A DNA stretch of 64,000 nt from Tunturibacter gelidoferens (GCF_040358255.1 NZ_CP132938.1:4340001-4404000), one strand, 5' to 3'. Positions 37,692-46,215 are shown, counted from the stretch's first letter. The notes: generated by a model from the letters alone, not told the origin. Numbers and translations: made by a program.

Positions 37692-38594
37692 ATGTTCGGA
37701 AAATCACTCTCAGGAAAAAACCTGCTATCGAATGGCTTGTGCCTGTTCATCGCGTTAGCAATGACAGGTGTTCTACCGTCCAAAGGCGTCCTGGCGGCGA
37801 CTCCCGCGGCTGATGAAGACGATCAAACCAGACATGTCTTCTATACTATTGCTTCTCCTCCTGGAGTGAGGGAAATGTGGGCGATTGAAGTGACCGGCGG
37901 GAAGATCACCACGACCGACATTGGACCAATCAAAACGGGCTGCGCCACGCTGGCGATGTCGCCCTCCGGGACACCACTCAGCATGTGCGGCAAACTTTTT
38001 GGGACCCAGCAGCTCACCAGTTTCGATAAGAAAACCGGACTGGCCACGCTGTTCGGTGTTCCCGTTCCCGGGCTCGCCGTCATGGCCATGGCTTTCGGTC
38101 CCGATGGGACTCTATACGCGGTTGGAGGTTGTTACCCGAACGGTGACCCGAACGATCTGAACACCGACTGCTCCGGCTCAGACCCGAATTTCAACTCGCT
38201 GTATAGGGTCAATGAGTTTACCGGGGACTTTACCCGCATCGGTCCAACGGGCGCTCCTCAATACTTTATGGGCCTAGCATTCGATCGTCACGGGAACCTG
38301 TACGGTGTGACGACCACTCTCAACCCTTCTTATGTTCCTGCGATCCTGTATCGCATCAATCCCGAAACCGGCGCAGCCACGAAGATCGTTAATCTGGTGG
38401 GAAGTAACACCGTGATGGGGTTGGCTTTCGCCCGGGACGGCAAATTGTATGCGACCGACTTCACTGGTGCCTCCGGTCTTTATGTGATCGATCCCAAAAC
38501 AGGTTTTGAGAGTGCGGTCGCCGCCATGCCCTTTGGTCTTTCCACCGGTCTCGTGTTGGCGGACCCACTTCCCCAGCCGGAAGATCGTAACTGA
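37692..38594 (+). CDS. exported propeller-like protein of unknown function
   Basis: The 300-residue product starts after GAGGAGG (37677-37683) and has a signal peptide ending near VLA-A (hydrophobic LSNGLCLFIALAMTGVLP). The remainder is built of repeated blades: LAMSPSGTPLSMCGK, MAFGPDGTLYAVGG, LAFDRHGNLYGVTT, LAFARDGKLYATDFTG, each with an x-G-x-L-Y core. This pattern is that of NHL/SMP-30-like beta-propellers. Four cysteines in the mature part could form disulfides. Role unknown; it follows the sigma/kinase pair but is separated by 469 bases. Confidence 0.68.
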   Translation: MFGKSLSGKNLLSNGLCLFIALAMTGVLPSKGVLAATPAADEDDQTRHVFYTIASPPGVREMWAIEVTGGKITTTDIGPIKTGCATLAMSPSGTPLSMCGKLFGTQQLTSFDKKTGLATLFGVPVPGLAVMAMAFGPDGTLYAVGGCYPNGDPNDLNTDCSGSDPNFNSLYRVNEFTGDFTRIGPTGAPQYFMGLAFDRHGNLYGVTTTLNPSYVPAILYRINPETGAATKIVNLVGSNTVMGLAFARDGKLYATDFTGASGLYVIDPKTGFESAVAAMPFGLSTGLVLADPLPQPEDRN

Positions 38595-38774
38595 CAAGTG
38601 GCTTGGCACAGCGGCAGCGTGCGTTCTCTTCGTCCGACTTTCGAGCGTGAACGCTGCGGCAAAGGTCATTACCGCCAGCGCCAAAATTACCAGACGTTGC
38701 GGAGTGAAGCCCCGGTAGAACGCGTACACGCTGGGAGACGGACCGGGCTCCACTCCAACCTGCGTCTCTTCCTC

Positions 38775-38870
38775 TGGTTGCAAGCTCCACAAAAAAAGAT
38801 TGCGCCACGCTTAGCCGAATTATTTTGGAATTCCTATTACTCAGCAAGAGCGCGCGGCCTCCGGTGATCG
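38775..38870. repeat. right copy of the duplicated leader segment
   Basis: It resembles 37475-37570 (blocks TGGTTGCAAGC, AGCCGAATT, GGAATT, TTACTCAGC, AGAGCGCG in order). Like the left copy it precedes a signal-peptide-encoding frame. Confidence 0.6.
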
Positions 38871-38954
38871 CGACTTCAACACGCAACACCGTAGCAGCCG
38901 AGTCTCACGCCAGGAAGACGCGCGCCATATGACGGAGGAAATGAGGAGACAATC

Positions 38955-39020
38955 ATGACGAGACTATTGGCATCCTGCGCGTTAGCTGCAATCACGTTTG
39001 CTGTGGTGCCAACCGAATAG
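38955..39020 (+). pseudogene. signal-peptide remnant of a secreted protein
   Basis: A 21-codon frame, MTRLLASCALAAITFAVVPTE then TAG, follows the ribosome-site-like GGAGGAAATGAGGAG (38935-38949). It looks like the intact front end of a secreted protein whose body has been lost. The upstream DNA is a copy of the leader of the exported protein at 37692, so this is probably a decayed paralogue. Confidence 0.5.
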
Positions 39021-39168
39021 CGCTCTAACTGATTTAGCCAACTGAACAGCGGCCACGGTATTAGTCACGATAGACGGAGTTCGCTTCAGCGAACCTCGAC
39101 GAGTGGTAAATCGCCAACGCACTCAGGGAACACTGCGGGCCGAGAAATTTCAGGACTTCGGAGTTCTG

Positions 39169-39300
39169 GGCGGATCACGGGCAACCCGCACCTTACTCTC
39201 GTCAGTGGGGGCTGCTGCAGCCGTGCCCGCGTCTGTCTTGACTGCCGCTCGGAAACTCAAATATTCGTGGATCCTGCGGCGTTTGTGGGGAGTAATTCTG
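39169..39300 (+). repeat. family C repeat with attached coding remnant
   Basis: GGCGGATCACGGGCAACCCG continues as CACCTTAC (39169-39196) and is followed by a stretch translating as VPASVLTAARKLK. The same combination, inverted, is at 54412-54555, where the translated part reads WVLTAARKLKGLVDPAAFVR. The rest of 38595-39553 holds no convincing gene. Confidence 0.65.
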
Positions 39301-39553
39301 ACAATCACGCGTAGCCGGCTAACAATGAGGGCTTTGGCCTTGTATTCGATATTGCTTTTGTTCTGGAAGCGGCCCTACGCTTAGGTGAAGATGTCTCTCG
39401 GTCCACAGCGCGCATCTCCTGAAGACTGGAGGCCAGCGTCTTCGAAGACAGTGAGACGAGCATGGCCGTCTCCGCATCTGAGGCTGCAAAAAGTCGACCA
39501 TGTGGGTACCGACAATGCAACGGTGAGGAATATCTGCGGCAACAAGCGGACGT

Positions 39554-39955
39554 TTATTCACGCTTCGTTTCCGGCGTGATCCGCACTGATCTGTGAAGCA
39601 GATACACCACGAAGAATTGGAGGACGGCGATAAAGAGCGGCCCAGCGCATTTCCCAAGATCATGCTCAAACAGACCGATTCCGGCATCCAGCAATTGCAT
39701 GGCGCCGGCGAGCGCACCTAGGATCAGCAACGCAGAAGTCGCCTGCTTGTAGATCGCCCCCAATGCGAACAAGGCCAGGGGAATTGTGCGCGCCGCCGCG
39801 TACATCGCCAATATCAACGACGCCTGCGTTGGAACGTATCCCGCAGGGACCAGGTATTGCGGACGGATGATCCCCACGATGGAAAAGCAGCTCGCGACCA
39901 GGACATTGATTGCCGTGACCACCGAAGCTAGCCGAATCGTCTTTATTGTTGTCAT
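39554..39955 (-). CDS. small integral membrane protein
   Basis: The 133-residue protein has four predicted membrane helices: ASVVTAINVLVASCFSIVGII, ASLILAMYAAARTIPLALFAL, ATSALLILGALAGAMQLLDAG and GPLFIAVLQFFVVYLLH. Between helices one and two lies RPQYLVPAGYVPTQ. It resembles small uncharacterised DUF-type membrane proteins often found near oxidoreductase genes, but I do not recognise an exact family. It is 138 bases from the MDR oxidoreductase gene, on the same strand downstream of it. Confidence 0.6.
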   Translation of the reverse strand: MTTIKTIRLASVVTAINVLVASCFSIVGIIRPQYLVPAGYVPTQASLILAMYAAARTIPLALFALGAIYKQATSALLILGALAGAMQLLDAGIGLFEHDLGKCAGPLFIAVLQFFVVYLLHRSVRITPETKRE

Positions 39956-40093
39956 TGATTCCTCTGAGTAAGCTCGTCCGAGTGTAGTTGGGTTGATTTG
40001 ACAACTTGTGTCCGCACTACGCCTGCGCGTAGTGCGAACCTCGCGCCAATTGCGGGAGCGGGATACCTGTTATGTTTCCCCCATCAATTGTCG

Positions 40094-41065
40094 TCAGACT
40101 GTGAGAACTACCCTCCCGAAGGGGCGGCCTTCAACGAGATAACGCAGAGCCTCAGTAGCTTCGGCCAGAGGGAACGTCTTAGCCACGATCGGTTTGATCG
40201 CACCCGGTCTAAGCAGAGAGGCAGTAGATTTCCAGGCGTCAGCAACGATCGCCTGCGGCTGAGAGAACATATTGAAACCCCGGATGCTGGTCTGCGACAC
40301 AATGAGACTTGTCACGTCAATGGTGGTCTTGCGGCTTGCGGAATACCCCAGCGTTATGAGGCTTCCTCCCGGCGCAAGCGCTTTGACGGCTTCGCTCGAC
40401 ACATCGCCGCCGATCCCGTCGATGATGATGTCTGCGCCGTAGCCGTCTGTGATACGACGTACGCCGTCAGTTAACTTTTCCACGGAGGTATCGATTACCT
40501 CATTGAATCCGAGTGCCTTCGCCTGCTCGGCTTTCGCATGATTGGTCGTGCTCGATATAGCGTGCTTTGCTCCAAGAGCGCGGGCCAATTGCGTTACAGC
40601 GTTGCCGACCGATCCCCCGATCGCTGGTGCCAGAACAGTCTTGCCGCAACGAAACCCTGCCAGAGAAAGAGCCACTTGAGCTGTGAGATATGCGACTGGA
40701 ATGCCAGCAGCACTCACGTCATCGACATTGTCAGGAATCAAGCAGAGGTCTTCCTTCCGTACAGCAATCCACTCGCAATAGGTCCCATCTTCAAAAGCGC
40801 CATAGGTGCCCCAGAACATCACACGCGAGCCAGTGGGAAAATCCGCTCCGCCTCCCTCCTCCACCACGCCCGCTCCTTCGTTGCCCAAGATGAGCGGCCT
40901 CTCCGGGATGTGAAAATCGCCGACGAGAATCGTATGATCGAGCGGCGTGACACCTGCAGCAGTGATTCGCACGAGTACCTTCCCGTCGGTGACCGTTGGT
41001 TTTGGAAGCTCTACGAGCTTCAACGCTTCATAACCGCTAAATTGCTCTGCTCTCATTGCACGCAT
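40094..41065 (-). CDS. zinc-independent MDR oxidoreductase (quinone-reductase type)
   Basis: The start at 41065 follows GGGAGA by about 7 bases and gives 323 residues. The protein shows the medium-chain dehydrogenase layout: GroES-like part (KLVELPKPTVTDGKVLVRITAAGVTPLDHTILVGDF, LILGNEGAGVVEEGG) and NADPH-binding Rossmann part (VLAPAIGGSVGNAVTQLARALGA). The catalytic-zinc cysteine is not present, as in quinone/enone reductases. It is divergent from a TetR gene, with two palindromes between them, so its expression is probably TetR-controlled. Substrate likely a quinone or unsaturated carbonyl; this is inference. Confidence 0.9.
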   Translation of the reverse strand: MRAMRAEQFSGYEALKLVELPKPTVTDGKVLVRITAAGVTPLDHTILVGDFHIPERPLILGNEGAGVVEEGGGADFPTGSRVMFWGTYGAFEDGTYCEWIAVRKEDLCLIPDNVDDVSAAGIPVAYLTAQVALSLAGFRCGKTVLAPAIGGSVGNAVTQLARALGAKHAISSTTNHAKAEQAKALGFNEVIDTSVEKLTDGVRRITDGYGADIIIDGIGGDVSSEAVKALAPGGSLITLGYSASRKTTIDVTSLIVSQTSIRGFNMFSQPQAIVADAWKSTASLLRPGAIKPIVAKTFPLAEATEALRYLVEGRPFGRVVLTV

Positions 41066-41195
41066 TTTGGTTCTCCCTTTTCCCGTCACTCCTGACCTGC
41101 GTCGCTAGGTCGCAACTCCGGAGATTATTAGTGTCGATCGAGACCACCAGCAGATCCCGAATAGCTTGAGTCCTTGGCCTTCGTCTTGCACTGTG

Positions 41196-41238
41196 GATTA
41201 TTGCTATAATCCTCATTACCGGATTAGATTCGTAATCC
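41196..41238. promoter_or_regulatory. two TetR-type operators, GGATTA-N6-TAATCC
   Basis: Perfect copies lie at 41196-41213 and 41221-41238, 25 bases apart, in the divergent region between the MDR oxidoreductase and the TetR gene. The first copy contains a TATAAT box (41206-41211), so binding would block transcription. Confidence 0.75.
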
Positions 41239-41273
41239 TGATTCGGTCGCAGATTATTTTCGGTGAGGTTCAG

Positions 41274-41846
41274 ATGGGTTATTCCCAGGCGCAAAAGGAG
41301 AAGACGCATAAGCGCATCGTTGCCATTGCCTCAAAGAGATTCCGTGAAAAGGGCCTTGCGGGATTTGGAATTGCGGAGTTGATGAAGGAAGCGGGCCTGA
41401 CGGTAGGCGGCTTCTATAAGCACTTCGACTCTCGTGACGAACTCGTGGCGGAGGCACTCGGCGATGCATTCGGTGTCTGGCAGCGACAAAAGGAAGCTGG
41501 CGCATCCAGCGGGCAGCCGCTCTCCTTCGAGAAGCTTATCGACGATTATGTGAGCGATGCGCACCGCAAGAATCCCGGTGCAGGCTGTGCCTTCAGTGCA
41601 TTGGCCCCGGAAATCGCTCGCAGCGATAAGCGGACTCGTGCGCTCACCTCTGATCAAGTCGAGGCCGATCTTGATTTGCTTGTCGGGTTGCTGCCAGGTA
41701 GGGATAAGCGCGCGGCAAGATCGAAGGCGATCCTGACGTTCAGCGCTCTTGTCGGAGCGATGTCGCTGGCCCGCGCCGTATCGGATGAGGCGCTTTCGCA
41801 CGAAATCCTGAAGACGGTGGCCAACCTTCTAAAGCATCCCGCCTGA
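41274..41846 (+). CDS. TetR/AcrR-family transcriptional regulator
   Basis: The ATG at 41274 follows GGTGAGG (41261-41267); 190 residues. The N-terminal helix-turn-helix reads RIVAIASKRFREKGLAGFGIAELMKEAGLTVGGFYKHFDSRDELVAEAL, a clear TetR signature. The C-terminal ligand part includes GCAFSALAPEIARSD, as in TetR proteins that respond to electrophiles or quinones. It most likely represses itself and the divergent oxidoreductase through the two palindromes. Confidence 0.92.
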   Translation: MGYSQAQKEKTHKRIVAIASKRFREKGLAGFGIAELMKEAGLTVGGFYKHFDSRDELVAEALGDAFGVWQRQKEAGASSGQPLSFEKLIDDYVSDAHRKNPGAGCAFSALAPEIARSDKRTRALTSDQVEADLDLLVGLLPGRDKRAARSKAILTFSALVGAMSLARAVSDEALSHEILKTVANLLKHPA

Positions 41847-41884
41847 ACGTGACAAGGCAAGGTATTCGGTGCAGCGTGCGTTGA

Positions 41885-42622
41885 TCAGACTTGCCCTCTG
41901 CCGCCATCGACGAACAGCTCGATACCCGTGACGAAACTGGAATCATCGGACGCCAGAAAAAGCGCGGCTTTAGCAATTTCATCGGGTCGTCCCATGCGTC
42001 CCATGGGGATGGTGGACACGATTCGTGCAATTGCGTCTGCAGGTTGCCCATCGATAACCGGCGTATCGGTCGGTCCTGGACTAATGACGTTGGAACGAAT
42101 ATGACGGTCCTTGAGATCCGAGGTCCAGGTTCGGACGAAAGAACGGAGAGCTGCCTTCGTTGCGCCATAAACGCCGAAGGCGGCCGTGCCTTTCACGCTC
42201 GCGACTGAGCCGTTGAGAATAATCGAACCACCATCGTTCATCAGCGGTAACGATTTCTGCACAGTGAATAGCGTTCCCTTGACGTTGATGTCGAAGAGCT
42301 TGTCAAAATGCTCTTCAGTGATTTTGCCGAGTGGAGCAAATTCAGCGACGCCGGCATTCGCGAAGACGACATCGATCCTTCCCTTGGCCGCGACAGCCTC
42401 ATAGAGACGATCAAGGTCCGTTAGTTTGGCAATGTCTCCCTGAACGCCAGTGACATTGCTGCCAATTGCTTTCACTGCCTCGTCGAGTTCTTTATGGCGG
42501 CGGCCTGTTATGAAGACATAGGCGCCCTCTTTTACAAAGAGCTTCGCCGTAGCCAACCCGATCCCGGTTGTGCCACCAGTAATCACTGCTATTTTTCCTT
42601 GCAGCTTCTTATGTCCGCTCAT
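41885..42622 (-). CDS. short-chain dehydrogenase/reductase
   Basis: The internal ATG complementary to 42620-42622 ([10 protein letters not shown]) gives 245 residues and a normal SDR N-terminus; the longer frame adds 20 non-conserved residues. Visible motifs: cofactor loop GGTTGIG (16-22), NAG (FANAG), catalytic Ser near 139, Tyr152 and Lys156 in VYGATKAAL, and [10 protein letters not shown]. It is the third gene after OYE and SnoaL-like genes on the same strand, 60 bases downstream, and probably belongs to that operon. It converges with the TetR gene at 41274. Confidence 0.92.
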   Translation of the reverse strand: MSGHKKLQGKIAVITGGTTGIGLATAKLFVKEGAYVFITGRRHKELDEAVKAIGSNVTGVQGDIAKLTDLDRLYEAVAAKGRIDVVFANAGVAEFAPLGKITEEHFDKLFDINVKGTLFTVQKSLPLMNDGGSIILNGSVASVKGTAAFGVYGATKAALRSFVRTWTSDLKDRHIRSNVISPGPTDTPVIDGQPADAIARIVSTIPMGRMGRPDEIAKAALFLASDDSSFVTGIELFVDGGRGQV

Positions 42623-42682
42623 CAGCAGGCGTCCTCTGTCTCCGTTGCGCTCAGTTGTCCCCGAAATGTGAATGCCGAACAC

Positions 42683-43084
42683 TTACGAAGGGAATGTGTC
42701 CCCAAACATGGGAAGGCCGCTGACGGACTCTGCCTGTGTGGCTTCGTCTTGCAATACATCCCAGTGCTCGGCCAAGAGACCGTCTTCGAATCGGACAACG
42801 TCGGCGGCAATCCAGGCTGCGGGCCTCCCCATCCCGGTGAAACGGCCGTGCGCGATGACATAGTCTCCTTCTGCGACGATGAGTTGGTTTTCATAGCGCA
42901 GCGTATCTGGGGTCGCGCGGACAAGAGTAAAAAGCCCTTCGCGTCCCGGAGCGATGTGCGCGCTGTGCTGAATGTACTTCGGTGACCAGAAGCGTTCAGC
43001 TGCGGCGTAGTCGCGTTTATTGAAGAGAGTATCGAAGGCTTCGAGAACGATCGCCTTGTTTTGTTCGGGTGTTGTCTTTGGCAT
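42683..43084 (-). CDS. SnoaL-like NTF2-fold protein
   Basis: The 133-residue protein starts at the ATG complementary to 43082-43084, 2 bases after the OYE stop, so it is co-transcribed with it. The fold shows the pattern AIVLEAFDTLFNKRDYAAAERFWSPKYIQHSAHIAPGREGLFTLVRATP, then EGDYVIAHGRFTGMGRP and ADVVRFEDGLLAEHWDVLQDEA. This HWD-type end is typical of SnoaL-like proteins. It probably acts as a small hydrolase, isomerase or binding protein for the substrates of the neighbouring reductases; unproven. Confidence 0.85.
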   Translation of the reverse strand: MPKTTPEQNKAIVLEAFDTLFNKRDYAAAERFWSPKYIQHSAHIAPGREGLFTLVRATPDTLRYENQLIVAEGDYVIAHGRFTGMGRPAAWIAADVVRFEDGLLAEHWDVLQDEATQAESVSGLPMFGDTFPS

Positions 43085-43086
43085 GT

Positions 43087-44205
43087 TCAGCTCCGTGTGA
43101 GTTCTGATGGCTGGTAGGTTGGGTAGTCGGAATAGCCACGCGGCCCCGAGCCGTAGACTGTGTCCCAATCAACCTCAGCGAGAGGGACGTTCTCTACAAA
43201 CCTCTCAACCAGGTCGGGATTTGCGATGTAGGGACGGCCAAACGCGATCAGGTCGGCCAATCCTTCTGAGATAAGCCGGTTCCCGCGCTCGCGATCCATA
43301 TTCACGTTGGCGATCAACGTCCCGTTATAGAGAGGGCGGAAATGCTGGAACATACCATCCCCGGCCAACTTTTCGAGTGGAGTTCCGGAGAAGTCGGTGG
43401 TATTGCCCATGAGCAACAAGTGCGAAAGATTGTAGGTACTCAGCTTCCGAATTGCATATTCGGTGACGGGCAGAGTTTCGGCGTTGGCCTGAAATGCACC
43501 GCCTTCGTGCATCGGGCTGATCTTGACTCCAACCTGTTGTGCATCGACCTCACCCAGGACCGACTCAACGACCTCGAAGAGAAAGCGCGAACGATTTTCC
43601 TGGCGCCCGCCATACTCGTCTTGACGCAGGTTGGTGGTGGCATTTAGAAACTGTGAGATCAAATAGAGATAGTTGGCGAGGATCTGGACACCATCGAAGC
43701 CGGCTTCCATCGCGTTTCGAGCAGCTCGCCCGAAGTCCGCAACCGTGACTTGAATCTCCTGCTTTGTCAGGGGCCGCGGTGTTACCGTAGGCTTCCTTCC
43801 GGTCCGCGTGACCGAGATCTGGCCTGGATCGACGTTGGATGCGGACACGGGCTGCGCGCCGTCCCGTAATTCCGGATGCGAGATTGCGCCGGTGTGCCAA
43901 AGTTGCGCAATGATGCGACCACCGGTCGCATGGACGGCCTTCGTGACGCGTCGCCATCCGCGGACCTGCTCTTCCGTCCACAGTCCCGGCGTATCGGCCC
44001 AGCCAAATCCTTCCGGGCTAATCGCGGTGGCCTCGGCGATGATTACTCCGGCTGAAGCACGCTGCGCGTAATAACCCGCCTGCAACGCAGTAGGCACATG
44101 ATCGTGTGATTGCGCGCGCATCCGAGTAAGAGGGGCCATGACGATGCGGTTAGGAAGATCCAGGTCTCCCATCCGATATGCTGTAAAAAGCGGCTGATTC
44201 GACAT
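43087..44205 (-). CDS. Old Yellow Enzyme-family alkene reductase homologue with altered active site
   Basis: The 372-residue protein (ATG complementary to 44203-44205, 8 bases after GGAG) has the OYE barrel: NRIVMAPLTRMRA, AEATAISPEGFGW, QLWHTGAISH, TTNLRQDEYGG, LIAFGRPYIANPDLVERF. In OYE1-type enzymes a His-x-x-Asn-x-Tyr segment binds the carbonyl and donates a proton. Here this reads Leu176-Ala-Asn-Tyr179-Leu-Tyr181, so His and Asn are replaced while the Tyr is kept. It may still bind FMN and reduce other substrates. It heads an operon with the SnoaL-like and SDR genes and is divergent from a TetR gene. Confidence 0.92.
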   Translation of the reverse strand: MSNQPLFTAYRMGDLDLPNRIVMAPLTRMRAQSHDHVPTALQAGYYAQRASAGVIIAEATAISPEGFGWADTPGLWTEEQVRGWRRVTKAVHATGGRIIAQLWHTGAISHPELRDGAQPVSASNVDPGQISVTRTGRKPTVTPRPLTKQEIQVTVADFGRAARNAMEAGFDGVQILANYLYLISQFLNATTNLRQDEYGGRQENRSRFLFEVVESVLGEVDAQQVGVKISPMHEGGAFQANAETLPVTEYAIRKLSTYNLSHLLLMGNTTDFSGTPLEKLAGDGMFQHFRPLYNGTLIANVNMDRERGNRLISEGLADLIAFGRPYIANPDLVERFVENVPLAEVDWDTVYGSGPRGYSDYPTYQPSELTRS

Positions 44206-44249
44206 CACATGAACTCCGGCATCGGGCTTATTCGACCTTGCGTACGGTT

Positions 44250-44318
44250 TAGAACCGTTTAGTTCTATACGATGACGATGGGGCGGCGAGGATGCAGAGA
44301 TATTGAACTATTTGGTTC
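44250..44318. promoter_or_regulatory. TetR-type operators, GAAC-N6-GTTC, two copies
   Basis: TAGAAC-N6-GTTCTA at 44250-44267 is a perfect palindrome. A second copy of the core, GAAC-N6-GTTC, is at 44305-44318, 20 bases before the TetR start. Both are in the divergent region between the OYE and TetR genes. Confidence 0.68.
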
Positions 44319-44337
44319 GTTATCAGATAATACTGCT

Positions 44338-44888
44338 ATGGGACGTCCAAAGCGCTTTAGCCGGGAAGTGCTGGAGAAGGCGATGCCCGTCTTCTGGAAG
44401 CATGGGTTTGCGGACACGAGTCTCCAGGAACTGGAACAAGCCACAGGCGTGAACAAGTCAGGGCTGTATACCGAGTTTCGAGACAAGGAAGATTTGTTTG
44501 TAGCGTGTCTTCAGCACTACCTTGACACCCAGGAGAAGAGGGGGCTTCTTACCACTCAACCTTTTGGCTGGAACAACGTCGAGACGTTCCTCAAGCAGGG
44601 TCCCTACAACAAGGGAGACCAGCAGGGCTGCTTTTCCGTCAACTCTATGCGGGAACTCGCCATCCTACCCGGTCAAACCGGCGAGATGATGGCGGAAGCT
44701 CGAACACTGCTGCAGCGCCTTCTCGCTATGAATATCAAGCCGAAAAAACCAGGATGGCTCCATCCGCAATTGCGGAGATGGTGCTGTCCTTCTTTTCCGG
44801 ATTATGCATCGAGCGCAACTTGAAATCCGGCAAAGTCTCGTCGACCCGCAAAATCGAGAACTTTATGGCAGCCCTTCGTACCCTCTAA
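44338..44888 (+). pseudogene. TetR/AcrR-family regulator, frameshifted near its C-terminus
   Basis: The first ~135 codons are a good TetR gene: KRFSREVLEKAMPVFWKHGFADTSLQELEQATGVNKSGLYTEFRDKEDLFVACL, then GCFSVNSMREL. After AMNIK (about 44741) the frame turns to unlikely sequence (PKKPGWLHPQL). One missing base there would restore AEKTRMAPSAIAEMVLSFFSGLCIERNLKSGK and a proper end at the TAA 44886-44888. The DNA-binding part is whole, so a truncated product could still bind. It is divergent from the OYE operon. Confidence 0.85.
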
Positions 44889-44922
44889 TCAAGCAATGAG
44901 TTCCCTGAAATCAGCTCGCGCC

Positions 44923-45315
44923 TTACGATATGACTTCGATTGCGTCGACACGCGAGGGATAAAACGCCAGATGCTCTTTAATGTCGGCGACTGCTTCGTA
45001 AGGCTTTTCGTAGGTCCAAACGGCATATTCTGACTTCGCTCCACCACTGGGAATGCTGTAGTACGTGCAATCACCTTTATACGGACAATAGGTGTAGTGC
45101 GTTGTCCGAGCGAGAAGCGACATGTCCGCATCGTTGCGCGGCAGGTAGTAGACGGGTGGGTACCCCTTCTCCTCCAGCAGAAGTGCTCGTGTCGATTCAG
45201 CGACGATCTTCCCGGCAACCGTTATACGGACCTTGCCCTCAGTAAGAGAAATTGTGATGGGATGGTCAGGCCCGGGAATCTTGACATCTTTACCTTTACT
45301 CGACTTGGTATCCAT
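44923..45315 (-). CDS. DUF427 domain protein
   Basis: The 130-residue product starts at the ATG complementary to 45313-45315. It matches DUF427 throughout: ITISLTEGKVRITVAGKIVAESTRALLLEEKGYPPVYYLPRNDADMSLL, HYTYCPYKGDCTYYSI and AVWTYEKPYEAVADIKEHLAFYPSRVDAIEV. The family is small, cytoplasmic and of unknown function, and is often found beside oxidoreductases, as here. It lies 20 bases downstream of the SDR gene at 45336 on the same strand, so the two are probably co-transcribed. Confidence 0.9.
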   Translation of the reverse strand: MDTKSSKGKDVKIPGPDHPITISLTEGKVRITVAGKIVAESTRALLLEEKGYPPVYYLPRNDADMSLLARTTHYTYCPYKGDCTYYSIPSGGAKSEYAVWTYEKPYEAVADIKEHLAFYPSRVDAIEVIS

Positions 45316-45335
45316 TGCGCTCCTCACGTTGCCGG

Positions 45336-46103
45336 TTAAAGCTTCGAACCACCATCCACGGGAATACTGGCACCGGTGATCCAGCGCGCCGCATCGGACG
45401 CCACAAAGGCGACGACATCGGCGACATCCTCGGGTTTACCGAGCCGCTTCAGCGCCTGCATCCCCAGCGCAGCCTCGCGTCCCACTTCGGTCTTGGTGAA
45501 ATTCGACATATCCGTGTCGATGACCCCTGGAGCGACAGCATTTACACGAATGCCGCCCGGCCCGAGAATAGCAGCCCAGTTCTTGACCAGAGTCTCCAGG
45601 GCCCCTTTGGTCGCGGCATAGGCAAGAATGGAAGGATTTTCCAACGCAGGCTTACCGACCACTGTACGGGCTACAGCAGAAGAGATAACAACGATGTTCG
45701 AACCCTCGCCTAGAACGGACAGGAGTTGCTGAACCACGAAGAACGGACCTCGGACGTTTGTCGCAAAGAGGTTGTCAAAATCCTCTATCGTGTGATCCTC
45801 GATGCGGGCAAGCTTGCTGATTCCGGCGTTGAGTACAAGCACATCTAGTCGATCGCCGATGATGGAGCGCACCTGTTTGGTGAGAGACGAAGCACCGTCC
45901 GGAGTTCCCAGATCCGCTGAGATAGCATCTGCACGGCCGCCCTTAGCTTGAATCGCGGCCACGAGAGACTCTGCTTCCTGTTTTGAGCGGCTGTAGTGAA
46001 CCAGGATGTGTGCCCCAGCCTCAGCAAGCGCCAGTGCTGTCGCGCGCCCAATTCCTCTCGATGCGCCCGTCACGAGCGCCGTTTTGTTTTGAAGTGTAGT
46101 CAT
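45336..46103 (-). CDS. short-chain dehydrogenase/reductase
   Basis: The 255-residue protein is a classical SDR: cofactor loop GASRGIG (residues 13-19), LVLNAGISK, catalytic Ser in VISSAVAR, YAATKGAL with Tyr and Lys, VNAVAPGVIDTDM and the C-terminal GASIPVDGG. The HILVHYSRSKQ end of strand two suggests NADP preference. It leads a small unit with DUF427. Upstream, at 46160-46187, is a strong palindrome. Confidence 0.93.
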   Translation of the reverse strand: MTTLQNKTALVTGASRGIGRATALALAEAGAHILVHYSRSKQEAESLVAAIQAKGGRADAISADLGTPDGASSLTKQVRSIIGDRLDVLVLNAGISKLARIEDHTIEDFDNLFATNVRGPFFVVQQLLSVLGEGSNIVVISSAVARTVVGKPALENPSILAYAATKGALETLVKNWAAILGPGGIRVNAVAPGVIDTDMSNFTKTEVGREAALGMQALKRLGKPEDVADVVAFVASDAARWITGASIPVDGGSKL

Positions 46104-46159
46104 TGTTCTCTTTCGCTATGCAGGTGCCTCACGAGTGCACCCTCAGTTGAAAGTGAGCA

Positions 46160-46187
46160 ACCAGATATGCGAGGTGACATATCTGGT
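46160..46187. promoter_or_regulatory. palindromic operator, ACCAGATATG-N8-CATATCTGGT
   Basis: The 10-base arms are perfect (46160-46169 and 46178-46187). The site lies 57 bases upstream of the SDR gene that starts at 46103, between two SDR genes on the same strand. No regulator gene is directly adjacent; its binder is unknown. Confidence 0.7.
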
Positions 46188-46215
46188 CGCGTCTGGCCTG
46201 AATGCAGGTGCTGAT

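Noticed and set aside
39305-39720. Minus-strand frames in the gap before the small membrane protein gene
   Set aside because: No conserved motif, no ribosome site and low-complexity products.
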